Below are positions 19,931 to 29,225 of a DNA stretch of 64,000 nucleotides, piece after piece. How positions within the stretch are numbered: position 1 is the stretch's first letter; every line of letters starts with the position of its first letter. The notes beneath the pieces were generated by a model that saw nothing but the letters and a program-made list of their open reading frames with translations, did not search any database and was not told the origin of the DNA. The translations under genes and the position numbers were made by a program. This DNA comes from Chrysaora quinquecirrha (Eukaryota; Cnidaria; Scyphozoa; Semaeostomeae; Pelagiidae): the NCBI GenBank assembly GCA_014526335.1, contig JACTAT010000011.1:434001-498000 (forward strand), given 5' to 3'.

Positions 19931-20398
19931 AAATCTAACATCAACATACTTGCTTCGGTTTTTCTATTATTTCTTTGTTTTATTGCTTTGATTGTAATAA
20001 GTTAAAGTTTTTTGTTTTTTTCTCTCCACATGTGCATCTTTAGATTGTTATGTAACTTAACTTTGTAATCTATTTCAGCATTAGGGACCGTTCATTATTT
20101 ACAGAGGGGGTGGTACCGAAGAGAAATGACTTCTTGTCCAAAATATTTCGTTTCCCAACTCAAAAGGTGACGGAAAGAACATCTACCCAATAATTTTCAA
20201 GTTGAAAAAGATTAACCGAACCCCCACCATAAACATGACTTTAATGTCAAATAATGCAAATTATAGATGTAATAGGTTCATGTTTAATGAATCAGAATCA
20301 ATCTTAGGTTTATGATGAGTTTAAAAGTCATAGTTCTGCAGTCGTAGTTTCAACCTCATTCTCACGCTTTCTGGCGGGAACTAGTTCTGTTTGCCCTT
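19931..20398. other. no gene; possible transposon terminus near 20092
   Basis: AT-rich. AGGGACCGTTCATTATTTAC at 20092-20111 resembles a terminal motif I associate with DNA transposons in invertebrates; I found no inverted partner nearby. Confidence 0.35.
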
Positions 20399-21445
20399 GT
20401 GCAGCAGAATAGAAAAACATGGCTAACAATCCCTCAGAATCAGTTGAATTTGATAACTGGTTGGAATCTTACTAGACTTATTGAATATTCAGTAAAGCTG
20501 AAAGAAAATGGTTTTGACGATATCAAACTGCTGAAGTCAATGGACACCAGTGAAGTAGATGAAATGATTCAGATCATTCACATGAAGAAAAAGGGTCATA
20601 TTCTCAAGCTGAAGAAATGCATAAGCATATTGCAGTTTCCTTGTACAAAGATAAAGATTCAACATTCTATCACGGAGAATACTGCAGAAAGGGGTGCAGA
20701 AAGCAAGCAGACATGGTCAACTGTCCCCAAACAGTCAATTCTTTGTTTTACAAAGAAAAATTTGTTTGTCAGAAGCCAAAAGATTTTGCTCCTGCAACAC
20801 CTCCATGGCAATGTTATTTGTATCCATCACCAAAAACAGAAAGATTACAGTTTTTCAATGAATGCACAAAGGAAATATACGAATCTGCATATGTGGCTAA
20901 GCAATCACAATTTAGAGATTACCTGAATGGTCAACGACAAGTTTGCTGGAATATGATGCAGCAGATGGGGAAACTAAAATCTACATGGCAGTGTTGTGAG
21001 GAGGGTATCATCCCTAAAGAGAACATCAACTTGAGAAGATACTCTAGTTTGCCTGATAATCTCAATGTAAAAGATGTGAGCCATGTCAGCAGGGCGCTGA
21101 AGCATGTATCAGCTACTATATTTATGCTGAATAAGCAGGAGAAATTGCTAAGAAATAGACTATCAACAATTATTTGACAAGGTGCACTTGTGGGCTAAGA
21201 ATGAACACAATGTTATTCAAGAATATATTTCAACAACAAAGGAGCTTCATGGAAAGATCCTTGTTCTTGAAAACAATGTAAGCTATATATTGAAGACCCT
21301 TGACAAGAATGTCAACAAATCTGCAGTTGCAAGTTTTGAAGCCAGCCGCAAGAAGAGAAGGCAAAAAGAGCAAAAAAGCAAAAGCAAGAAAAAACAAAAA
21401 GTCCGTTTCGCTTGCTTCCAAATTGAGCATTCGACGCATGCGTAA
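20399..21445 (+). pseudogene. SAM-domain protein gene in three frames
   Basis: The first frame (20399-20640) has a sterile alpha motif-like helix bundle: GWNLTRLIEYSVKLKENGF, LLKSMDTSEVDEMI and MKKKGHILKLKK. Reading then continues at 20610-21177 in a second frame, a Cys-containing region (YHGEYCRKGCRKQADMVNC) and long helices. At about 21165 it moves to a third frame (DKVHLWAKNEHNVIQEYI, coiled coil), ending in a Lys-rich tail (KKRRQKEQKSKSKKKQK) that looks like a nuclear localisation signal. Transitions show no clear splice sites, so indels or sequence errors are likely. SAM domains usually mediate protein-protein or RNA contacts. I do not know the family; it could be a transposon ORF or a host gene relic. 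Confidence 0.55.
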
Positions 21446-21585
21446 ATGTGCATTCAAAATCAGGTCACAAGTTTTCCATGCTATGTGCTAGCTTTCCGCC
21501 CACCGCAGGTCATTTCGAAAGTATACTCTGTCTGGGTCTAGGTAAATTCAAGTCAAGTCTACTGGTTTCCATTCGTTATTTCAAA

Positions 21586-22079
21586 ATGTCAAGCCAAAGT
21601 CCTTTATCTCGAGGACAGCCCAGAGATTCACCTATATCGCATGATGTTCTCGTGCGTTTATCCAAGGATCAGCTAAAACGCCGTTGTGTTAGGTATGGCT
21701 TGCGTTCAGTTGGAAAGAAGAACCTTTTGGTTTCAAGAATCATGTCTTACTTGCACTCTAGAAACAACCAGGAAGTAAAAGCTCCTCAGACAACGAATCA
21801 ATCGCAGAGGTACCAAGACAAGCAGCTAACGCATTCCCAATCGAGGAACTCAGAGCTTTGATGAGGGAAGAAATTGCATCCAGCAAAAGAGAACAAGCTC
21901 AGCCAAATCCAATTGTCACACAGCCGCAGCCCCAGAATAATGTGCTTTCCCCAGCTTCATCAACAAGAAGTCCACTGCCTTCGTCTACTCCAGTTCAGGC
22001 TTCACAGCTACAAGCAAGCCCAACAAACCAGTTACAACAAAATTCTGCCATGCAGTCCAATGCTGTGGCTACCATATGA
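21586..22079 (+). pseudogene. DIRS-like retroelement ORF1: SAP domain and Gln/Pro-rich region
   Basis: Starts ATG at 21586 (MSSQSPLSRGQPRDSP). Residues 20-60 form a SAP-like DNA-binding motif: VLVRLSKDQLKRRCVRYGL followed by KKNLLVSRIMSYL. A frame change near 21835 leads to LRALMREEIASSKREQ and a Gln/Ser/Pro-rich stretch ending at 22079. The zinc-finger and RT pieces that follow suggest ORF1 of a tyrosine-recombinase (DIRS/Ngaro) retroelement; this class is inferred from motif order. Confidence 0.65.
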
Positions 22080-22515
22080 CACTGTCTTTCGACTGAGCAC
22101 TGGCCTAAATAAAGAATTATCTTGGTCCCGTACGGACGAATATGCATTGAACCGCTGCATTCGTTGTGCCTACAGCACTCCCAGCGCACCACAAGCCCCG
22201 CCAGCACATGGAAGTACTTGTTTTCGTTGTTTCTCACCCGACCACATCTCTAGCCGTTATGCAAAACTCAACGCCCAAGCAAATCCCAATTGTCGTCGTG
22301 CCAGGGGCAGAGAAACTCCATCAGAATACAAATGCCGACTTTTCAATCAAGGAAAATGTCTCATTAACCATTGTAGATTCGCTCACAAGTGCAACATCTG
22401 CTCACGAAATAACCCAGCTACAAACTGCAATGCTCGCCCATTCTCGAACCCCTTTAAATAGCTTTCGTACATCCCCTGTCGGGGTTGTGCCCAAAAAAGA
22501 TTCTGATAAATATCG
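22070..22515 (+). pseudogene. DIRS-like zinc-finger ORF fused to RT start
   Basis: In the frame ending at 22461: CFRCFSPDHISSRYAK, a degenerate knuckle, then CRLFNQGKCLINHCRFAHKC, a CCCH-type finger, and NPATNCNARPFSNPF. In the next frame the reading continues as SFRTSPVGVVPKKDSDKYR, the opening motif of DIRS-type RT. The bases overlap, so an internal deletion seems to have joined the end of ORF1 to the RT. The RT is lost after 22515. Confidence 0.7.
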
Positions 22516-22962
22516 TCTCTATTACTAATATTCCTATATGCAAATGAGGTTGCCCCATTTTTATGGCCCATTGTTCGATTACACAAGAAAGGCTTTTTGC
22601 CTGGGCCACCTAGAGATGCGCTTTTTTCTTTAATCGATCCCGTTTCTGGCCGGACACTGTTTAAAGATTTTGCTAAGCGTTTTGAAACCTATAAGTGGGT
22701 TAAAATTTCGATTTTCTCTCGGCTCGAAAAAGTTTTGATTTTGATGGCAGCCATCTATTGTGTTCCTTTCACTGCAAGCACAGTGATTCTTTTGTCATGC
22801 GGAAGCTTATCTCCTAATTGCTCAGTTAATGTTGACATGAGCTGAAATTGGAGCTAAAATTATTCAGCATATCAAATGGAGGAAACATTCAAAATTTACT
22901 CGATTTTTACTCAAAAGTCTTGCTGTAAAATTCTCCTAAAATTTCTGCAGCAAGTTGGACAT
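22515..22962 (+). repeat. interspersed repeat, copy 1
   Basis: Starts GTCTCTATTACTAA directly at the end of the DIRS RT piece. Copy 2 is at 24146-24490. Shared landmarks include AAAGATTTTGCTAAGCGTTTT, ATTTCGATTTTCTCTCGGCTC and AGTCTTGCTGTAAA. It has no convincing ORF. Confidence 0.8.
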
Positions 22963-23881
22963 TATTTCTGCTGTTGATTCCACGAATATTCTCAAGATTT
23001 ATCACGCATCCCGACTCTTTTGTTTTGTTGTCTCTAAAAAACAATTCTCATGGGTCAAACAAAACTGATTCATTTTGGAATCTTACCGATTTTTTTCCGG
23101 GTTTCAAGAAGAGTTTTTGCTTTGATAGCTCCAGAAATCTCCAGGGTAAGAATTGTGTTTTGCTGTTTCATCTAAAATTTTTCCACTGATAACGCACAGT
23201 TGAAAAATTTTAAAGCACTGTGCACGCAACGCAATGAAAAAACTCGTAGGGCCTATAGGCCTATAGTACCCTATGAAACTGAAAGGCCTAAAATTTGTTT
23301 GGGTTCTTTTAAAAAGTCAGAGTTTGAACTCAAAAAAGTCGACTTTTAGTGAGATAGACTATTTGTTGTTGATGTAGGAAATTTGAAATTGAAGTTCTGG
23401 AGTTTTCTGTGGGATGTGGGAGGATTTTTGAACTTTCAAACCATTAATTTTGCATGTAATAGAATTTCAAGTCCAGACAGGTCATTTAAACATTTTGTTA
23501 CATTATAGTTCAAGTAGATGGAACACAGTCAAAGGTATCCATCACCTCCAAGTTCACTTGCTCACAATGATATGGTGATGATGATGATAATGATGATGAC
23601 CATAGTAATGATTGTGATGATGATGACAATAACATTCTTTTTTGTCCACAGTTTACTCTGAGGTGCCAAATAAACAGGGGGTGGGAAATTTTTCGAAAAT
23701 TTAATAAACGGGGGACCTAATAAGGTATGTGGGGGTGGGGGAAAAACACAAAGTTAAATGGGAGGCACATTTATTTGGCACCTTAGAGCAATACCCTTTT
23801 ATCAATTCTCCCCGATTCTCCAATGTGTTTACTATTACAAGTAGACTAGCTTTTTAACTTGACGCCGGCAATGCGGGCAAG
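22963..23881. other. no gene recognised; contains GAT-rich microsatellite
   Basis: AT-rich DNA with a degenerate (GAT)n run at 23569-23628. Short ORFs have no motif. Confidence 0.6.
23569..23628 (+). repeat. degenerate GAT/GATGAT microsatellite
   Basis: GATATGGTGATGATGATGAT followed by imperfect GAT units over about 60 bp. Confidence 0.85.
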
Positions 23882-24145
23882 CATTTTACCTTGACACCCA
23901 CAATGTGTGTGAATATTAGTACCAGTTTAGCCTTGGGAAGATAAGATACCACTCGGCTGCTTTTTAACTTGCTGCCTTTTAACTTGCAGCCTTCTGAACT
24001 GTCGCTAGAGTCCGGGGAGGTTAGCTCCTCATGGCATCCCACAACCTCCCCAGACTTTAGCGAAAGTTCAAAATAAACTTACAAGAGTCTTCCAAGGCTA
24101 AACTGGTACTAATATTCACACGCATTGCGGGTGTCAAGGCAAAAT
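23882..24145. mobile_element. foldback/MITE-like element with 55-bp inverted ends
   Basis: 23882-23937 and 24091-24145 are inverted copies (CATTTTACCTTGACACCC... against GGGTGTCAAGGCAAAATG), about 90% identical. A second, inner inverted pair, AGTCCGGGGAGGTT and AACCTCCCCAGACT, lies near the middle (about 24011-24058). No ORF. Its right end touches the start of the repeat at 24146. Confidence 0.8.
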
Positions 24146-24490
24146 GTCTCTATTACTAAGATGCTTATCGTGCTAATGAGATGCCCCATGACACTGTTTA
24201 AAGATTTTGCTAAGCGTTTTAAAACCTATAAGTTGGTTAAAATTTCGATTTTCTCTCGGCTCAAAAAAGTTTTCATTTTGATGGCGGCCATCTATTGTTC
24301 CTCTCACCACCACACGCACAGTGATCTTTTGTCCTGCGGAAGTTTTTGTTTATGTTATTGAGCTTGCATTCGGCCTAAAATTATCTCAGTATTTCAAATG
24401 GAGGGAACATGCAAAACTACTCGATTTTCTTACTCAGAAGTCTTGCTGTAAATATCTCCTAAAATTGTTGCCACTAAAAACATCTGTCCA
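24146..24490 (+). repeat. interspersed repeat, copy 2 with internal deletion
   Basis: Matches 22515-22962 from GTCTCTATTACTAA to AAGTCTTGCTGTAAA, but lacks about 110 bp corresponding to 22545-22655. Confidence 0.8.
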
Positions 24491-24794
24491 ATGAATTGAC
24501 TTCAATTCAGCAAAGAAAGGGCTTTTGTCATAATTTTACAAACTTCTTGTTTCAACAAAACAGACCTCTTCATGCAAATTCATGCAAATGACCTCTTCAG
24601 ACAAATTCATGCAAATTAGCTCCTGTGTAGGAGTTGCAGTGAGAAATTTTTTCATTGAAGACAGGAGACAAGAGAGCGCACGGCATTCACACATTCAAGA
24701 CGGCAGAAAAATTAATGCATAAATGTTGAAGAAGAAGGGTGGATATCATAACATATTGGTAGATATAAAAATTGTCATTGCGATTTTTGAATTA
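24491..24794. other. no gene recognised
   Basis: About 300 bp with short direct repeats of ATTCATGCAAATGACCTCTT and TTCATGCAAATTAGCTC. No coding signal. Confidence 0.6.
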
Positions 24795-25008
24795 TTGTTC
24801 CATTCAAAAGATATTCAAGCTCAAACACTTTCATCAACATTTGCCAAAATTTACTGGACGTCAGACTTGGTTGTCGACCCTAAAAGTCAGCAGAAAGTAT
24901 CTTGTGAAAGCAAAAAAGGCCAGAAGCAAGCCTATCTATGTCTAATTAGCATTTTTAGACATTCTACTGTATGCAAAAATCCCTAAATATTCGCTGATTT
25001 TTTTATTG
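24795..25008 (+). repeat. inverted-repeat arm, left (partner at 33527-33735)
   Basis: Shares about 210 bp, in opposite orientation, with 33527-33735. Matched landmarks include AAAAGATATT.AAGCTCAAAC, GGACGTCAGACTTG and TGCAAAAATCCCTAAATATT. The pair encloses the unrecognised minus-strand gene. Confidence 0.8.
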
Positions 25009-25149
25009 GCTCTGTTTTCAGGGGATTGCTCACTCCTGGGGTTGACAAACAAGGGTATATCTCCTTGATTCACTTGGTGGTTTTGGAAAAACTCTCATTT
25101 TCCACAAATATGTCTTGAGATCTTTCGATTCTTCAGCTTGAGTGCTCAG

Positions 25150-26111
25150 TTTATTGCAGCTCAACCTAATTTCCAATTTTGTTGTTCAGCACAACAATAG
25201 CATACTGCAAATTTTCTTCATCCATCAAGTTGCCAACAGAGTAATCCTCTTTTGCAACCGCCTGACCAGTTTCAATTTCATGGGTGATGTCTTCTGTAGT
25301 TTGCTCGGTTGTTTCAGAGGGTTGAGATAACTGATGTTGTTTAAAAATGGCTACATTGAACTTCTGTGAAAGATCTTTCATTGCAGTTTCCAGGATTTCT
25401 TGACAGATAAAACAAACACCATGAGCAACACAAGATGAATGGAAAGACAAAGAATTCAGAGCTCTCTTCAGTGCAACTAGTGATATCACATTTCATGATG
25501 GTGAAAGTAATTTGATCAATTTATTTTCAATCAAATAAATGTTTTCTTAATAGCTACCTATCACAATTCAAAAGTTGCTGTAATTTCTTATTTAGAGAAC
25601 TCCCCCTATTGATTGAGCCCCCACATCAATTGTGTCCAAACCAGCCTTAGCACACAATGTTTCGTATGAAGCAACAGAAAGAACTATAAAAGCTTTTAAG
25701 CATTTAAGTTTTTTCAACAGCAAGATTTAATTCTTACCTATTTTGGTCAGGTTCTTTTCCTTTTACACTGAATCCCAGAGGAAGAACTTTATTGTCAACA
25801 ACTGAAACATTGAAGATCAATCTCATCAGCTCCCATCTCATGATGTTCTTCTTTGCCTTTTTGTGATTTTGAAAACTTTTGCTGAATCTAGACTGTGTTT
25901 GATATCTTCAAACATCCTCAGCAGAAACCTAGCTGTTTCTAACTTCAGAGCTGTTTCTGACTATGGTGGAAGCAATTGTGCTGCCCTTGCGTTTCTGCTG
26001 ATTTCTTCCATGTTTTGTTGACACATGTCTGAGCTCTCAAAATTGAATAGAAATTTTTAACAGCATATCCATCTACAATCTGCTGGTGGGTTTTCAAAAT
26101 CTGATACACTG
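25150..26111 (-). pseudogene. unrecognised intron-containing gene, 3' part
   Basis: Reading on the minus strand resumes on this side of the Copia element: HPVYQILKTHQQIVDGYAVK at 26111, then NFYSILRAQT. A later segment reads WELMRLIFNVSVVDNKVLPL and GFSVKGKEPDQN, ending at a good donor (ATAG|GTAAG at 25738). The last open stretch (25166-25489) begins after a possible acceptor CACTAG and contains CVAHGVCFICQEILETAMKD. Stops between segments could be introns or decay. It continues the gene at 31050-33520. I do not know its function; the context suggests a transposon protein. Confidence 0.55.
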
Positions 26112-26116
26112 GATGG

Positions 26117-26286
26117 TGTTAATTTTTAAGTTTAATGCACAAAATATAAAACACACCTTGCTGGCAGCCATTAATTTTACAACTACAAAACTGACATTCA
26201 CACACGCCCAAAATAACACACACAACCCCAACAATAAACAACAACAACATATTACACACAGGGAGTCCCAGCTATTAACATAAACA
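26117..26286 (-). repeat. Copia 3' LTR
   Basis: On the minus strand it runs TGTTTATGTTAATAGC to AAAATTAACA. It differs from the other LTR at 7 of 170 positions. Confidence 0.93.
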
Positions 26287-26287
26287 A

Positions 26288-26306
26288 TCTTCTATCTGTC
26301 TCTTTC
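26288..26306 (-). promoter_or_regulatory. candidate polypurine tract of Copia
   Basis: Minus-strand purine-rich run GAAAGAGACAGATAGAAGA next to the 3' LTR. Confidence 0.6.
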
Positions 26307-26523
26307 ACAATTAAAAATTTTTTATACGTTGTAGCTCAGTGTCTATGCTATTAAGTTTAAAATGTCCATGTAACAAATACTTTTACTGACACTTACGTAA
26401 TAATAAAAAAAAATTGAAATGTCCATTCACTAAATTTTTTTTATGCTATTCCGAATTCTAAAAATTAAATGTCTCTATACGTAATATAACATATAACATA
26501 ACATATAACATTCAGCCTCAAAT

Positions 26524-27639
26524 CAATCTGTTTCTTAGAACATCCAGTAACAGCCTATTATCAGCTCCTTGTTTTGTGAATACATCTGCTACTTGATCCT
26601 TGGTTCTGATCCATTCTACTTTGATCTCCTTTCTCTCAATACTTTCTCATAATGCAGCTACTTTAACACAGAGCCTCTTTTTTTCCACCGCATTTGTAGA
26701 ATACACAGCTTCACTTAAAGACTTATTGTCTGTTCGTATCAATGTTGTTAGCAAACTTTGATCATCAATTTCATTAATAATGTGTGTGAGCCATATGCAC
26801 ATATCTGTTGCATCTAGCACAGCAGAAGTCTCGGCTGCTATTGTACTTCTACAAACTCGTCTCAACTTTCTAGATGACCAATACAATGGTGATATATTCC
26901 CTTTTTCATCTGCTAGAAATATTATTATTCCTCCTTGTGAGGGTCCATCTTTCAAATTAGCATATGATGCATCAGAATATGCTATCAATCTCATTGGCCC
27001 ATTAAGCCTTTTGAATTTCAAACTAATGTTTTCCCTCTTTACTTTCTTTATAACCTTATTCGGGGACAAAATGTCATTTACAGTTGCACCATTCAACTTT
27101 GTACTAAGTTGACAAACATCATATGAAATATCAGGTCTTGCCTGTGTACATATCCAATTCAGTTGCCCACAAATGGCACGATAAGCTGATTGTTCTTTTG
27201 GATTGAAATCTCTTTCTTTCTCATCCTGGTGGGCTCTTAATTCAAATTCATCAATATTTTCAATGTATGACTGTTGACTGAACGTAATCTCACCTTCTAC
27301 TTGGTCTAGATTGATTCCTAAATACTTTATTGGAGTGATAGCTTCTGATCCTATTATGAAAACTTTTCGAATTTGTTTCATTATTTCAACATCAAATAGA
27401 TCAGACCCCCCATAAAGAAAGTCATCTACATGGATTGCTATAATTTCTTGAACTTCTCCATTCAATTTCCAATAAAACAGAGCCTCATCATACTTCGACT
27501 TCAACATTCCAGCATTTATCAACACATCTTTAACTCTTTCATACCAAGACGGGGAAGCTTCATTCAGGCCATATACAGCTTTGTTTAGCTTCCACATACC
27601 TTGGGCCTTTGCTTCTTTACCAATACCGGGAAGCTTCAT
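26524..27639 (-). pseudogene. Copia reverse transcriptase and RNase H
   Basis: The open part (26647-27639) carries WKLNKAVYGLNEASPSWYE, the catalytic HVDDFLYGG, and the RNase H motifs YSDASYANLKDGPSQGG, RSTIAAETSAVLDA and RTDNKSLSEAVYST. An in-frame TGA at about 26647 is followed, in the same frame, by KVEWIRTKDQVADVFTKQGA, the conserved copia C-terminus, ending at about 26524. On the N-terminal side a 76-bp tandem duplication (27552-27692) shifts the frame. The copy is disabled. Confidence 0.93.
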
Positions 27640-27692
27640 TCAGGCCATATACAGCTTTGTTTAGCTTCCACATACCTTGGGCCTTTGCTTCT
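27552..27692. repeat. 76-bp tandem duplication inside Copia RT
   Basis: The segment GGGAAGCTTCATTCAGGCCA... at 27552 repeats at 27628. The 76-bp period is not a multiple of three, so it breaks the RT frame. The two copies are essentially identical, which points to a recent event or an assembly artefact. Confidence 0.92.
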
Positions 27693-28392
27693 TTAGGGGG
27701 TTTCAAATAAATGTCCCTCTTCAACTCATTACCTTAAAGGAATGCAGTTTTGACATCTAAAACTTTGCATTCCTAATTTTTACGTGCCATGATAGCCAAG
27801 GCTATCCTAATACACACTTTGGAACATGTTAGAGAATCTGTTTTCTGATTCCTCACATCTGTATCTTCAAAACCTCTTGCTACTAATCTTGCTTTTGTTG
27901 TATAACTGTCATTAACCTCTTTCATAGTGATTACCCATCTACAAGTCACGTGGGGTGATTTTCATCTGGCACTTCTGTGAATACATTATTTCCTTTCCAG
28001 TTCTCTAATTCTTGCTCTTTTGCCATAACAACTGACATTTCATCTAAATTATTGGATAAAAGCACTTCCTCAGTCACTGGTGACCATTCTGAGATGTCTC
28101 TTTCAAAGTCATAACATTTAATCTCTCCTGTTTCCTTGTTTTCAATGTTCAAACAGTTCCTATATGTTCCTGTAACTTTGCCAGCTTCACTATGAATTAC
28201 ACCTTTCCTCCATTCTATGTCATCTCTAGCCCTAAAAGTAATGGTAGATTTTATTCTTGGAAACACAAAATTTTTATTTTCATTCAAATTCGAATTTGCT
28301 TTCACAAGTCCCGGATCAGTTGCATTATGAACTGCATGTTCAGTCTCTAGAGCTCCACCTGATTCTTGCACTCTTTCGGTCACTTCTGGCAT
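27693..28392 (-). pseudogene. Copia integrase tail and RT N-terminus
   Basis: The frame 27946-28392 gives an acidic linker and FRARDDIEWRKGVIHSEAGK, the variable region between copia integrase and RT, ending EVPDENHP. Past a stop the RT opening is recognisable in the next codons (RWVITMKEVNDSYTTKARLV, ARGFED, then VLDVKTAFL with the first RT Asp). Stops in this stretch show decay. Confidence 0.82.
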
Positions 28393-28629
28393 ATGACTTC
28401 CTGATGATTCTTGATTTAAAGCAGTAATTTCTTGTGATTCACTATGTTTGTCTTGAGATGTTATATCGATTTCATCATCCTGATGCTCTTTGTTTTGTGT
28501 ATCAACATGTACTAGCCTGGAACAGTGAACCCTTACAAGCTCATTGCCATGTTTAACTAAGATCTGTTTATGATCTTGCCCAATGACTGTACCTGGGCCA
28601 TACCACCAATCATTGTTGTTTCGCTTGTA

Positions 28630-29225
28630 CTATACACATTTGCCTTGGTGAAATTTGATATCATTACAAGTTCTCAGGTTATGCCGTAATGCTCTCTTGA
28701 TCTTTTCTGATGACTCACTTTGAATAACAGCTTCTCTTGCCATATGAAGAGCCTTCAAATTCTTTTCAACAGTCACACTTGTTGCCTCATTTTCCATTGC
28801 AGGTAGCTTATTTGTCAGCACTGATGGTGTATTTGGATTTCTTCCAAAACAATCATATTTGGACTGTAACCACTATTATTTATTAGTGTGTTCTTTGCAC
28901 TAACTGCCCATACAACTGCTGTTTCAAGACTCGTATCAGCATTTTCTTCCATCACCTTCCTTATTGATTCTTCTATAACACCATTATGCTGTTCACACAG
29001 TCCGTTTGACCATTGACTCTCAGCAGCAGTCTTTGCCATTTCAATGTTCAACATTTCACACATGCTCTTATACACTTCATTGGCAAATTCTCCACCATTG
29101 TCTGACAGGAATCTCTGTGGTTGTCCAAAATAGCCGATCCAAGTTTTCAATACTGCATCGACAATAGCATCTTGTTTCTTAGAATGCCTCACACAAGCAA
29201 CTGAAAACCTTGAAAAAGACATCAA
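28630..29225 (-). pseudogene. Copia integrase, catalytic core
   Basis: The frame 28815-29225 carries RFLSDNGGEFANEVYKSMC (second catalytic Asp) and NGLCEQHNGVIEESIRKVM (catalytic Glu), then the copia NTLINNSGYSPN motif. Reading continues past 28815 into 28630-28821 with more integrase-tail sequence. The first Asp and the HHCC domain lie in the upstream ORF; one extra T in a T-run near 29215 separates the two frames. Confidence 0.9.
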
